Shown: positions 16,611 to 26,500 of the stretch, piece by piece | Numbering within the stretch: the stretch's first letter is position 1 | Layout of the letters: each line of letters starts with the position of its first letter | Assembly: GCF_001439925.1 (NCBI RefSeq) | Contig: NZ_LMBV01000014.1 | Span: 1 to 64,000 of the forward strand | Direction of reading: 5' to 3' | DNA: 64,000 nt | Origin: Peribacillus muralis | GTDB lineage: Bacteria; Bacillota; Bacilli; Bacillales; DSM-1321 | Position numbers and translations under genes: made by a program | The notes under the pieces: generated by a model | Database searches by the model: none | What the model saw: only the letters and a program-made list of their open reading frames with translations | What the model was told of the DNA's origin: nothing

Positions 16611-17630
16611 TTATGGTTCTTGCTCTTTCACCTCTTCTATATCTAGCATATCCAACAGGAAGATGAATATCGGTATCCCGATGATCAAGCCCCAGATCCC
16701 AAGGAAATGCTCGGAAAACAACAAGATGATGAAAGTGAAAAACGTTGGGAGATTTGTCTTTGCCGACATGAATTTCGGGTTCAAAATATAGCTTTCTATC
16801 GCATGGATTACAACGATCATGATCAACACCGCAATTACTTTCGGCATGCCGCCGATGCTATAGGCAATCATGCTAAGAGGAACGAGGGAAATGATGACCC
16901 CTGCTACCGGTATCAAACCGAGAAAGAATATCATGATCCCTAGACCGAGCAACTGCGGAAATCCAAGAATCCATAAGAATGTCACTGATAGCACTGCATT
17001 CGTAATGGCTATCAAGAACTGTACCTCAATTACTTTTCCGAATGAATTAACGAATTTAACGCCAAAGTGCCCCAAGTTTATAAAGAACGATTTAAATTTG
17101 GCCCGCTTGAATTTAGAAGTGAAGCGGATGATTTTATCTTTTTCCAATAAGAAGAATAGGCTAAGCAACATGGAAATGAAAATCTGAAATGCCAGTTTAC
17201 CGAAATCGGATATATAAAGATAGAGTGTATTCATCTGTTTTTGAAGATCGAGCGGCGATTCCAGCTCGTTCATTATATCAATGGCATATTGAATGACCCT
17301 ACTATCTGGTGGATGTTGAAAGAAGAAAACGATCTGCGTGACTAATTCCGTGAATTGGAGCGTAATGACCGGTAAATATTTGTAAAGAACGATGGCTAAA
17401 CAGGATACGACAACGACATATAAAAAACTTATAACAACTTTAGAGTTTATATACATTACTTTATTAAGTCGAATCATGATAAATTGCTCCAGCCTCCCCA
17501 TAAGGAAAGTGAAAACAAATGTGAATAACACAATATTTACCATACTTCCGATACTAACTAAAAAGAGGACCAACACAATTAATGTAATTAACCTAGAAAA
17601 ACCTTCACTTTGTAAATACTCTTTTACCAA
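16611..17630 (-). CDS. AI-2E family transporter
   Basis: 339-residue integral membrane protein of the PerM/UPF0118 (AI-2 exporter) family, with seven or eight hydrophobic segments and the family pattern near the C-terminus (GLIPVAGVIISLVPLSMIAY, then AIESYILNPKFMSAKTNLPT). Bacillus has several paralogues (YueF, YtvI, YrrI); some relatives are Na+/H+ antiporters, so the substrate is uncertain. Start is TTG, eight bases after AGGAGATAGG. Single-gene unit with its own terminator. Confidence 0.88.
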   Translation of the reverse strand: MVKEYLQSEGFSRLITLIVLVLFLVSIGSMVNIVLFTFVFTFLMGRLEQFIMIRLNKVMYINSKVVISFLYVVVVSCLAIVLYKYLPVITLQFTELVTQIVFFFQHPPDSRVIQYAIDIMNELESPLDLQKQMNTLYLYISDFGKLAFQIFISMLLSLFFLLEKDKIIRFTSKFKRAKFKSFFINLGHFGVKFVNSFGKVIEVQFLIAITNAVLSVTFLWILGFPQLLGLGIMIFFLGLIPVAGVIISLVPLSMIAYSIGGMPKVIAVLIMIVVIHAIESYILNPKFMSAKTNLPTFFTFIILLFSEHFLGIWGLIIGIPIFIFLLDMLDIEEVKEQEP

Positions 17631-17787
17631 TTACCTATCTCCTAACTACCATTCTGCCGTGATAATTCCTTCTACCTCTTATTTTACACGGAATGGAGGG
17701 ATTCTACTACAATTACCTACCATTGACAACAAATTTTTTTGAATGATCAGTTAGTCCTATGCTAGCTACATGGATTAACTAAAAAAA

Positions 17788-17811
17788 CACCTGCCAATTC
17801 GGCAAGTGCTA
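17788..17811 (-). terminator. Terminator of the small HTH gene
   Basis: CACCTGCC and GGCAAGTG form an eight-base stem with one mismatch, followed on the minus strand by T7. It abuts the stop codon. Confidence 0.75.
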
Positions 17812-18039
17812 ATCTTCATCCTTCACATCAATATCTTCTGGAATCGGTTCATTATAATAGTCGGCCAATTGTTTCTTATATTTCTCCATTTGTTCAAGAT
17901 GTGTATTAAATTGCTCTTTAAATATCAAATGCTGCTCACCGTCATGAACGGTGCGAATTTTGTTTTGAGCGACCAAGCTTTCGATATAAGATTCCGGCAT
18001 CGATAAATATTCCGCAGTCTCTTTTACTGTCAAGTACAT
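17809..18039 (-). CDS. Small excisionase-type HTH protein
   Basis: 76 residues. The N-terminal half (LTVKETAEYLSMPESYIESL) is the MerR/excisionase-type winged helix (HTH_17); the rest is a charged helix with an acidic tail (IPEDIDVKDED). Such proteins in Bacillus are chromosomal and not necessarily linked to a prophage. A GGGGTGAAGG site precedes the ATG. No integrase or attachment site is visible nearby. Confidence 0.8.
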   Translation of the reverse strand: MYLTVKETAEYLSMPESYIESLVAQNKIRTVHDGEQHLIFKEQFNTHLEQMEKYKKQLADYYNEPIPEDIDVKDED

Positions 18040-18114
18040 GCCTTCACCCCTCTTCCTTCTAACTATACTAGATTGGACGCATTATTTGAAGGGCTGGCAT
18101 TTTTCCCGTCCATA

Positions 18115-18190
18115 AAAAAGCTTGCAGCAAGCCTTGCTTATCTTATAAATCAGGAAAAGGGCGTTCCCAAATTGCATTAGGGAACACCCT
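18115..18190 (-). terminator. Terminator pair of the GH43 gene
   Basis: AGGGCGTTCCC (18158-18168) pairs with GGGAACACCCT (18180-18190), with TTTT on the minus strand. A second hairpin further on (GCTTG/CAAGC near 18119-18131) is followed by T6. Both are oriented to end the minus-strand glycosidase message. Confidence 0.75.
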
Positions 18191-18245
18191 CCAAAAAAAC
18201 CATCAATCTGTCAAGTCTATTTCTCGTTTATCCTCGAATCGGATT

Positions 18246-21200
18246 TCATTTCCATGATAGTAGCAGCGCATTCGCATCTGCATTTAGATTTGCCTTCACA
18301 TCATCATCAATATGCTTATCATTTTCTTTCTTGTTCAGTTGCTTCAGGAAATCTTTCATTTTCTTGATTGCTTGTTTGTCATGTCCTTTATCAAGTTCTT
18401 CCTTGGCCTGATCTAGATGTTTGCTTAATTGATTGGCTAATCGAGTATCGATTGCACTTTCATCTGCATATTTATCAACTAGCTTTTTAATTGATTCGAT
18501 ACTCGTTTTAACAACTATCTTCAAAGCGTTCGAGTTAACGGTATGACCATTCAAGCTAACCTTTACATAGATGATCGCCTTTCCTGGATCATGGGCAGTG
18601 ATGACTCCTTTCCTTATCGATACAATTTCCTTGTTACTGCTCACATACTTAATAGTAGCTTCGCTTAAATCAGCTTCTTTCCCATCACTATATTTTCCAC
18701 GAATCTTTAAGTCTGCCGTTTTGGCTCGGTACAGTTTTGTTTTATTTGCCTCTAAGGTAATCGTATCTAACTCTACAACCTTCACCTTATACGTATCCGT
18801 TATTTCTGGGTTACTTTCCAATGTGGCTTTTACAACCACCGTTCCCTTTTCCATAGCCGTTACAAGGCCTGTTTTGGATACACTAGCAACTTCTTCCCCT
18901 TTTTCCACCGACCACGCTACTGTCTTATCTGTCGCATTATCCGGCAAAACTTTTGCTGATAATTGAAGTGTTCCGCCTTTCGCAGTTATTTTTTTGGCTC
19001 CGTCTTTCCCGATGATTTCCAGCGAAACGGCAGCCGACGGTTTTTGAATGGTTACAGTGCTAGATACTTCATGACCATCAATGGTTGCTTTAATAATGGC
19101 TTTTCCTACTGCTTTCCCTGTTACCATTCCCATAGAATTCACCACTGCAACATCTGTATTGGTGGATTTCCATTCAATTGAATTTGTATGGTTCGCTGGC
19201 TTTACCAAAGCTTTGAATTGATATGTCTCTCCTACGTTCACGATTGCACTCGGCTCCAGAGTAACACTCGTTACAGGCACTGTTGGGGCAATTGGATTTG
19301 GTACATCTGCCTTATACATCGATAAATAGTCAATATTCACATTACCGATGCTACCATTATCGATTCGATAACTGATTACGTTTTTGCCTGCTTTTAAAGC
19401 TAAGCGTTCGGAACCTGTAAACCATTCCTCCCAGCTGATTGCCGTTTTATCTGGTGTAATGGTTTTTACTTGGATTCCATTTACATATACGTTTACTTTT
19501 GCTCTTGCAGGCAATTGCGTCCTCGGTCTATCTGTCGATTCCCCATCCACCTGCATGCCATAGGCATATCTCACACCAACGATATAATCACCGGCTGCTT
19601 CTGCATTTACAACGAAGCTTGCTTCAGCCCCCGTTTTTTTCGGCAGGTTGATATAACCTGTTCCTTGATAATTTGCATGGCTATTTTCTCTTTTAATATC
19701 ACCATAGTGAATCCCATCTTCCGCTTGATATATATCTCCTTGCCCTAAATCACCGGAAGGAAGTTTTTGCCACTCGAAAGGAGAAACAGGTTGGCCAAAA
19801 TTCGGTGTTCCATCTTCATTCCAAGTGAATTTCTTAATATTCACTTGGCGCCATCCGTTAACTCCAGTATCTTTATATACGCGTGAGTGATACATCATCC
19901 AATCCTCCAATCCATCTGCGGATTTTACGAAGGCTGCCCTGCCAGGACTCGATACATCACGGGTGGATACGAAAACATCATTTGTACGCGTCCAAGAATT
20001 CGGGTTTAAGATATCCCCATCTGTATTCGTGAAATAAGATAACCGATAATCATTTCCTGCAAAATTACCTTCTGACATGGTGATAAACACTTTTCCGTCT
20101 TTCTGTAATACACGAGGACCTTCACCGCCGCCACCTGGTAAAAAGGAGCGATCTGCTGTAATCGTATAAGGGTTATCCATCGGGGCGATGGCCGGCCCGA
20201 TTGGTTCTCCTGAACCTAAGGTGCCCCATACAGCATATAGCTGTCCATTATAGTCAAATACCGTTAAGTCGTTTGCTTGTTTATTCTCACCATTTTCACC
20301 TAGATATAGAGCACCTTTATCCACATATTCTCCTTGCGGATCATCCGTGACCGATTCCAAAACATTTCCCATATGCTTGTAACCGTATTCTTTTAAATCA
20401 GCACAGTAATATATATACCATTTCCCATCAAAGAAGAAGATTTCCGGAGCAAAAATACGCGTTTCTGTTCCCTCGGAATCGAATACCATCACCTTTTCCC
20501 CTTGGTCTGTCAGGGTACGCGATTTGGAAACATACACCTTATTGTTAGAGTCCAAGTTACTAGAAGATACGAAGTAATAAAATCCGTCTTTATAAGTCAC
20601 AAACGGATCCTGCCCTTGATACAATGGGTTATTGAATTTGTCAGAAACAGAAGAACTTGTAACGCCCATTTCTTTCATGAAATCGGAACGAGCAGTCGAA
20701 ACGGTCTTGGTCTCCACCATCAGTAATTCTGCCTTATCTCGATCACTGACCTCTTGATCATCAACCGTGTTAAGCAGTCCTTCGGCCGTTTTTTTCGTTG
20801 CCACCAAGTTATTTAAAGCACTTTCTTTTACTTTGTCTGAAAAATTCTCCAACAAATAATCTACCTTTTGAATTTCTGCTGTCAGCTCACCTTTTTTTGT
20901 CGAAATGACTTTCTCTATTGGCATGAATAGTGCAGATTCCGGAACGACTTCTTTCACTTGACTTGCACTTTCCCATTTCATCCGAAGCCAAGAACCGCCC
21001 CATCCTTGTAAGTATTCAACTTTGATATCATAATGTTTTCCCGCTTCCAAGGATATTGGCGTACTCACTTGTTCTTTATCCCATTCCTGCTTCCAAAAAT
21101 CGATAATCAACTCTCCATTGACCCACAGCCTGAATCCATCATCGCCTTCCATGGAGAAGGTATAGTCCTCGGTAAATTCCGGTACTATCGTACCTGTAAA

Positions 21201-21473
21201 ACGAGCAGTATTAAAATCTGGTGTTCCTGAAAATTCATTAAAAATGTCGATGAAAGAATCACCATTTAAATTTGCAACCGACCTTTCCCCTCGTTTATCA
21301 TCGAACTTGAATACACTAATATCATTTCGATCATCAGGATTTTGTTCGACTTTAAAAAATTCACCCAGCATTCCGTGACCATCCATGGTTGGATCTGCAG
21401 CACTAACATTCGGTATGTAAAAGGTGCTTGCAAAAAGGATGACAACCAAGAATATTCCTAACATCCTGTTCAT
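18246..21473 (-). CDS. Secreted GH43 glycoside hydrolase with PA14, CBM6 and Ig-like domains
   Basis: 1075-residue exoenzyme. Signal peptide ends at NVSA-ADP; a PA14 carbohydrate-binding domain follows (about 30-180, HGMLGEFF to GSWLRMKWE). Next comes a GH43 five-blade propeller (about 280-590) with the base Asp in GQDPFV, a middle Asp in QANDLTVF and acid Glu in GGEGPRVL. A CBM6-like domain (YQAEDGIHYG to YLSMYK), three Big_2-type domains and a C-terminal FIMAH-like helical domain follow. Likely removes arabinose or xylose from plant polymers. AGGAGG lies six bases before the ATG; an upstream extension has no signal peptide. Confidence 0.88.
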   Translation of the reverse strand: MNRMLGIFLVVILFASTFYIPNVSAADPTMDGHGMLGEFFKVEQNPDDRNDISVFKFDDKRGERSVANLNGDSFIDIFNEFSGTPDFNTARFTGTIVPEFTEDYTFSMEGDDGFRLWVNGELIIDFWKQEWDKEQVSTPISLEAGKHYDIKVEYLQGWGGSWLRMKWESASQVKEVVPESALFMPIEKVISTKKGELTAEIQKVDYLLENFSDKVKESALNNLVATKKTAEGLLNTVDDQEVSDRDKAELLMVETKTVSTARSDFMKEMGVTSSSVSDKFNNPLYQGQDPFVTYKDGFYYFVSSSNLDSNNKVYVSKSRTLTDQGEKVMVFDSEGTETRIFAPEIFFFDGKWYIYYCADLKEYGYKHMGNVLESVTDDPQGEYVDKGALYLGENGENKQANDLTVFDYNGQLYAVWGTLGSGEPIGPAIAPMDNPYTITADRSFLPGGGGEGPRVLQKDGKVFITMSEGNFAGNDYRLSYFTNTDGDILNPNSWTRTNDVFVSTRDVSSPGRAAFVKSADGLEDWMMYHSRVYKDTGVNGWRQVNIKKFTWNEDGTPNFGQPVSPFEWQKLPSGDLGQGDIYQAEDGIHYGDIKRENSHANYQGTGYINLPKKTGAEASFVVNAEAAGDYIVGVRYAYGMQVDGESTDRPRTQLPARAKVNVYVNGIQVKTITPDKTAISWEEWFTGSERLALKAGKNVISYRIDNGSIGNVNIDYLSMYKADVPNPIAPTVPVTSVTLEPSAIVNVGETYQFKALVKPANHTNSIEWKSTNTDVAVVNSMGMVTGKAVGKAIIKATIDGHEVSSTVTIQKPSAAVSLEIIGKDGAKKITAKGGTLQLSAKVLPDNATDKTVAWSVEKGEEVASVSKTGLVTAMEKGTVVVKATLESNPEITDTYKVKVVELDTITLEANKTKLYRAKTADLKIRGKYSDGKEADLSEATIKYVSSNKEIVSIRKGVITAHDPGKAIIYVKVSLNGHTVNSNALKIVVKTSIESIKKLVDKYADESAIDTRLANQLSKHLDQAKEELDKGHDKQAIKKMKDFLKQLNKKENDKHIDDDVKANLNADANALLLSWK

Positions 21474-21537
21474 ATGAATCCTCCTATTTTCATCCCGAGT
21501 AGGGAAGTTGGTAGTTTTCTCAAACCTTAAGTTTTGG

Positions 21538-21615
21538 TTATATCCTATATTTAAAAATCCTTTTGACAAAAACGACAAGCACTTTCCCTATGAACACATT
21601 AGATGTATACCTCAT
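21538..21615 (-). CDS. Possible leader peptide upstream of the GH43 gene
   Basis: A 25-codon frame (MRYTSNVFIGKVLVVFVKRI...) has a near-perfect GGGAGG five bases before its ATG and stops 64 bp before the glycosidase start. It is basic and hydrophobic. It may be a translated leader or chance. Remaining DNA to 21911 is AT-rich and holds the divergent promoters; nothing else is seen. Confidence 0.35.
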   Translation of the reverse strand: MRYTSNVFIGKVLVVFVKRIFKYRI

Positions 21616-21911
21616 TAATACCTCCCGTCATTTACTTAATATAAGAAAACTCTTTAGATGTCTGACTTTCTTCATCATACAAATAATAAAAAAATTTGTA
21701 TTTATAATAAAACGGACATTTTTGTAATTTTCAGTTTTATATGAATGTGATAATTCTTTATATAAATATGATCGGCATCATCCTCATTGAACGCTTCTCC
21801 GCCCATTCACTATCGTGCTGATAATTCGCTGTAATATCTTACAATCCCTTCCAATACGATATAAGATACTAATAAAGCAATCTAGTGGTAGATTTTAGAG
21901 GAGTGGACAAA

Positions 21912-22832
21912 ATGACCTTTTTATATGTCGTATTTGCTGCAATTATTGGGGCCTTTCTCGTCACAATTGTAAAACGGCAAAGTGAGCCGGCCAAATTAGA
22001 ACGCTATCAAAAAGAATTCCGGCAGTTACATGAGGAAACTTTAGATGTAGACGCATCCGAAATCGTTGCCGATACATTGATTGAAAAACTTAACAAGGCA
22101 TTGGATTACAATTATATGAAAAGAGTCAATACTGAATACAGACTAACGCATCCCAGGGATTCACAAGAAAAGGTCAATCAAGTATGGCGTGAATTGAAGC
22201 GCTATTTAATTATGGCCGGCGTATTTGGAAAGGTTGAAATGTTTAATTCAACCATCGATGAGCTATGGCATATCATGCTGAGTCATAAACAAGATTATGA
22301 ACAGTTTTGCCAAACTTTCATCGGCATGTCCATCTTGCACCATCCCCACCTACAGCCCGTTTTCAAGCCGGAAGAACGGACTCTTTTTGATTTTTACTAT
22401 GTACAGCTATTTACGGTGGATTCCATCTCGATTCAAACATGGGGCAAGTTCTTCAAACATGATAAAGGGCAAACGTTTCTTCACGATTTTGAAACGATGG
22501 AGCTCGAGCAGCTTAAAGCGAAATATATGCGAAAACCGACAAGCAAACACCCGGAAATTACCTTTGAACATTTCACCTCCCACTTTAAAGGAAATCGCCC
22601 CCTGGCAAAAATGAATGGGCGGAAAATCTACAATCAGACGGACTACGCCGCTCCCGCCTATTTCACGTATGTCAGCACGGATGATATCGACAAAGATTTC
22701 ACAGACATTTTCGGTAAAGATCACAACGCAGCCTCGACTCACTCCCATCATGGCGGGGACCATAGCAGCAGCCATGACAGCACGTCCGACTCATCTTCCA
22801 GCTGCTCCTCATGCAGCTCATGCTCGTCTTAA
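21912..22832 (+). CDS. GRDP-like membrane-anchored protein with Cys/Ser tail
   Basis: 306 residues. One N-terminal membrane helix (FLYVVFAAIIGAFLVTIV) is followed by a soluble domain with DELWHIMLSHKQDYEQFC, which resembles the core of the glycine-rich domain-containing protein (GRDP/DUF1399) family. The end is low complexity: His-rich (THSHHGGDHSSSH), then Ser/Cys triplets (CSSCSSCSS). That tail could bind metal. The ATG after GAGGAGTGG is chosen. Function unknown. Divergent from the GH43 gene. Confidence 0.75.
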   Translation: MTFLYVVFAAIIGAFLVTIVKRQSEPAKLERYQKEFRQLHEETLDVDASEIVADTLIEKLNKALDYNYMKRVNTEYRLTHPRDSQEKVNQVWRELKRYLIMAGVFGKVEMFNSTIDELWHIMLSHKQDYEQFCQTFIGMSILHHPHLQPVFKPEERTLFDFYYVQLFTVDSISIQTWGKFFKHDKGQTFLHDFETMELEQLKAKYMRKPTSKHPEITFEHFTSHFKGNRPLAKMNGRKIYNQTDYAAPAYFTYVSTDDIDKDFTDIFGKDHNAASTHSHHGGDHSSSHDSTSDSSSSCSSCSSCSS

Positions 22833-22871
22833 GCACAAATGATCAATTATTTTAAGGGAGTTACGACTGAT

Positions 22872-23120
22872 ATGGTGGATATTGAGATACGAAAATTCAG
22901 ACCAGTTTTTGTATATGCAAATTTGGAAAACAAGAAAAGATTAGTACAAGGTTTAACTGAAGATAGAGATAGATTAATTACAGAATTAAATAATTATAGT
23001 AATGCCCTTTCTCCATTTTTAATTAATGTGTTGCAATCTAATATAGACCAGTGGAATATTGAAATTTATGATTGGCAAGAGGAAATAAACAAAATGGAAG
23101 AAGATAAGAAGCGCGTCTAA
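22872..23120 (+). CDS. Small protein of unknown function
   Basis: 82 residues, charged and probably mostly helical (ENKKRLVQGLTEDRDRLITE, then WQEEINKMEEDKKRV). No family recognised. A GGGAG site lies 11 bases before this ATG; an upstream in-frame ATG at 22839 has no site. It follows the GRDP-like gene by 39 bp and may share its message. The gene is noticeably more AT-rich than its neighbours. Confidence 0.6.
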   Translation: MVDIEIRKFRPVFVYANLENKKRLVQGLTEDRDRLITELNNYSNALSPFLINVLQSNIDQWNIEIYDWQEEINKMEEDKKRV

Positions 23121-23144
23121 GCACTCTCTGTTTGTAGATGATGA

Positions 23145-23324
23145 ATGAGGTGCCGTGCGACTTCGTTTAGGAATACGTGTCCAATGATGGCACCCCACGT
23201 GGAAAACAACGGGCAATGTACAAATTCTCCAAACTTTCGGCAATCAGCCTTCTATCTTAGTAGTCACCCAGAGTGGATCGAATCCGAAGGCAAAAAACTA
23301 GTCGAGCGCTCTATTCGCGAGTAA
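23145..23324 (+). pseudogene. Probable gene remnant or small protein of unknown function
   Basis: An open frame of 59 codons whose last 40 residues look protein-like (CTNSPNFRQSAFYLSSHPEW, then IESEGKKLVERSIRE). No ribosome site precedes the ATG and the upstream bases are closed by stops, so it looks like the C-terminal end of a lost gene. Its stop codon lies inside the first unit of the 21-bp repeat array. I do not recognise the parent family. Confidence 0.4.
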
Positions 23325-23415
23325 AACAAGCAAATTGGCGAGTAAAGTGCTCAAACTCGCGAGTAAACCGCCCAAATTCGCGAGTAAAGCAGCGAAACTC
23401 GCGAGTAAGGTACTT
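23311..23415. repeat. 21-bp tandem palindrome array (5 copies)
   Basis: GCGAGTAA(A/G) starts at 23317, 23338, 23359, 23380 and 23401, exactly 21 bp apart. Each unit ends in AA(A)(C/T)TC or similar so that the junction forms ACTCGCGAGT, a palindrome. The variable six bases between are not conserved. In one frame the array would read SRVK-type heptads and in another KLASK-type heptads, but no ribosome site supports translation. Confidence 0.8.
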
Positions 23416-23487
23416 AATCAAACAGGCTCAAGGACCGCCTCTGGATAAGGGAGCACCTGCAGTGCAATGAAACGTGCTTAATACAAT

Positions 23488-23516
23488 AAAAAGGCTTGGA
23501 ATATCCAAGCCTTTTT
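23488..23516. terminator. Bidirectional terminator
   Basis: Perfect 13-bp stem AAAAAGGCTTGGA / TCCAAGCCTTTTT with a three-base loop. It ends the minus-strand giant membrane gene. Confidence 0.9.
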
Positions 23517-23535
23517 ACTTTGCCACTTTTCTTCA

Positions 23536-26500
23536 TTAATTCCAGCGATTGAACCAATCCTTGATCCTTTGTTTATTTTTCTCAAGCACCTCCTTCGATG
23601 TCCGGTTGTCTTTTTGTTTTTTCCATTCAAAGAAAGACGCTATCCCGATTAGCAGCCCTCCGCCAATAATCAAGTACAGCCACCACGGCATCTCGCTCCA
23701 CATCGAAGTGGTATTGCTATAAATATTGAATAAAATGGTACCCGTTCCGGCGATGAAATAAGATTTGTATTTCATCATGAATCCAATCAGCATCGCTACC
23801 AACGATACCGTTCCGATAATGAGCGCATCATATAATGTGTTGCTCGCCATCGCATCAAGAATCAAGTCTAAAAACAAGAGAAAGACAATGCCACTCTCGA
23901 TATACTGTGTGGATTTGCCTTTAATGAAAATTTTCCTCAGCAGAATGGTGCTGACGAAGAATAGCGGCAAAATGTCTGCCTCTTTTTCAAGGACGGCAGG
24001 TATCGTGAATTGATTAGCGATGACCCAATACGGATAGAGACTGAACAATATCGCTGCAGCCAAAGTAATCTTTCTTTCGATGTTTCCTATTGTCGTACTT
24101 CTTATGATGATGAAATAGGCCGGAATTAGAACGGCTGACATGACTTCCAAAATGACCTGTTCTGATTCCCCCATCAAAACATCCAAATTCATGGCTAGAA
24201 GAAATAGCAGGCCGTAGATTCGATAAAAATCCACTGAAATTCCTGCTTTGCCCTTATTCAGCAGGCTCTTGAAATATTTTCGACTTAGGATCACCATCAA
24301 GACCGTACAAGCAAATAAGACTGTTATACCAACAATAGGCAGTAACGAATCCGCATATTGGAAGATGGTCCAATATGGATACAAACCAAGAATTCCCGTC
24401 AGCCCAATATAGATGCTCCTTTCTCTTTTATCCTTTGTGAACCGTCCCATCAGGATGACGTAGCCTGGCAAAAGGAGGGAAACAAAAATCGCTAATTCCT
24501 CTAAATTGAGATCCCTCCTGAAAACTTCAAAATTCATGGAACACACATATAAAAAGCCAAATATCCGATAATAATCAATCCAACCAACCGTTCCCTCTTG
24601 TTTGAACATCCCTTTGAAATATCGACTGCTGACAAGCACCATCACTGCCGTACAAACAAGCAGGAAGATAAGCGCCATAACAATAGGCAATGTGTGTACA
24701 TACATATTGTAGAAGATGAAGCACAGGCTTAAAGGGACTGCAACATAGTTGTGCCAAATTCCTTTCATAAGGAGATACGAGGCAAGCACGAACTGTACAG
24801 TCAGCAGACCAACCCAGGCAACTTCCCAGTTAGGCGGAAAATCGCGGATTGCCGTTTCCAAAATGGATATGCTCATTGTCAAAAGGATGAACGGTATAAG
24901 GTAATACTCAATGATTTTTTTCCAGCGTTCATTGGATGCAGCCCACATAATCGTTATGATTGCACCGGTTATCATCAAGCATATGGAGGCGATGAATACG
25001 ATTTTCTCCACGTTTTCCAAAAATAAATGAACCTGTAGGAAAAGGACGGAAAAACCTAAATACGTATAGACGTATTTTTCCCACTTCCCTTGTGTACGCA
25101 ATGCACTAACAAGATAAATCAATAGCTGACCAACAAAAAGGATTGGTGCGCTTTCCGTTTGGATGATGAGAAAGTAGCCAACTGGAATTGCAGCTAAATT
25201 GACCAGATGGCTGGCGTATACGAAGTACAGTCTCCCATGTTTCGAATATTTGCCTAACACCTCTCCTATCAGGAAGAAGACAAACGGGCCGAACAAGACG
25301 AAAGCAAGCTTCATGACCATCGAATCAAAATCAAAAACTTCGTAAAGTGATGCATATAGGGCGGCACTTGTAAGCACGACAGGCAACCAGAATATTGGTT
25401 TCCGCTGGATATGAACCGACCAACTGTTTATTGCAACAGCCGCAGCAATCACTCCGCTTGCCTTCAATGGTTGCAGCGCATCGAAAGGAATCCATAGAAA
25501 AGCAAGTAAGGAAAGGAATTGGCCGCTATAGCAAAAAACAGGGAAGAAATCCCGACATTTCTTTCTGAACGCATAAGCGCAAGCGATACAAATAAGTGAA
25601 ACGGCCATTAAATAGAGACTCACCGGGATATTTGACCGGACCCAAGAACCACTTTCCAGCAAATATGGATAGAAAGAAACGAAAGCCAGGATGAGTGTGC
25701 TTGGAAATCCGTAAATGGCATTTTCCTTCATGTGCTTGGCATTGTCTTGTAAATATGTGATGAAAAAAAGACCAGATATCGTCGCAAGCAATAGACTTAC
25801 CGCTAGCCAATCTCTTTCGTTAAATTTACTCGTAAGGACCATGAATACGATTATGGAGGAGATATGCACGATGCTACTTTTGAACAGGCTGTATCTTGGG
25901 TGATGATTATATAAATAAAGGCCAAGATATTGAATCACCTGAAGAACAAAAACCAGATTTAAAACGGCTGAATAAGAGATTGGCAAGGCAAAGAATAGAT
26001 AGACGAAAGCCAAATTGAATACCACGACCGTCGGGTAAGTGAACCGTGTATTCCTCGATTGAAGCGATACATAGGCGAGCTGTACGGCAACAATTAGGAG
26101 TGCGATGAAAAGTTGTGCATACTTTTCCTGATACACCATCGCATTTATATAGATAAAAACGATTCCTGTCTCAATCAAACTAGTATACAAGAAGTTCTTG
26201 GACAGCTTAGTTCTTTTCACGTTAGCGAGATATTTCGATAGTGCAGTAAACATGATAGGAACAAATGCAAAAGCAATGACCATGAATTCACTTAAAAAAG
26301 AATTATAGATAAAATGGATAGATCCGTACGTGAAAAGAGCGCTAAAAGCCATTTCATGATATTTCTTGTCGAATATGACGGCAAAAATGAAAAACGATAT
26401 AGAAAAGAGAATCAGCGTTAACGAATATGTAAGGCTGCTTGCAAATAACGTCAAAATCACGAATGCTTCGACAATGACCTTAAACTGAAGGAATTGAAAA

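Noticed and set aside
17392..17742. 116-codon plus-strand frame
   Set aside because: Antisense to the AI-2E family gene; no ribosome site.
17809..18039. Prophage or integrative element marked by the excisionase-like gene
   Set aside because: No integrase, attachment repeats or phage genes are near; similar HTH proteins are ordinary chromosomal genes.
23311..23415. CRISPR array
   Set aside because: Unit is 21 bp with a conserved 9-bp core and only about six variable bases; no 28-37 bp repeats, spacers or cas genes.
23273..23470. Protein of SRVK-type heptad repeats
   Set aside because: The frame exists only because of the 21-bp DNA repeat; no ribosome site, and other frames of the array are open as well.
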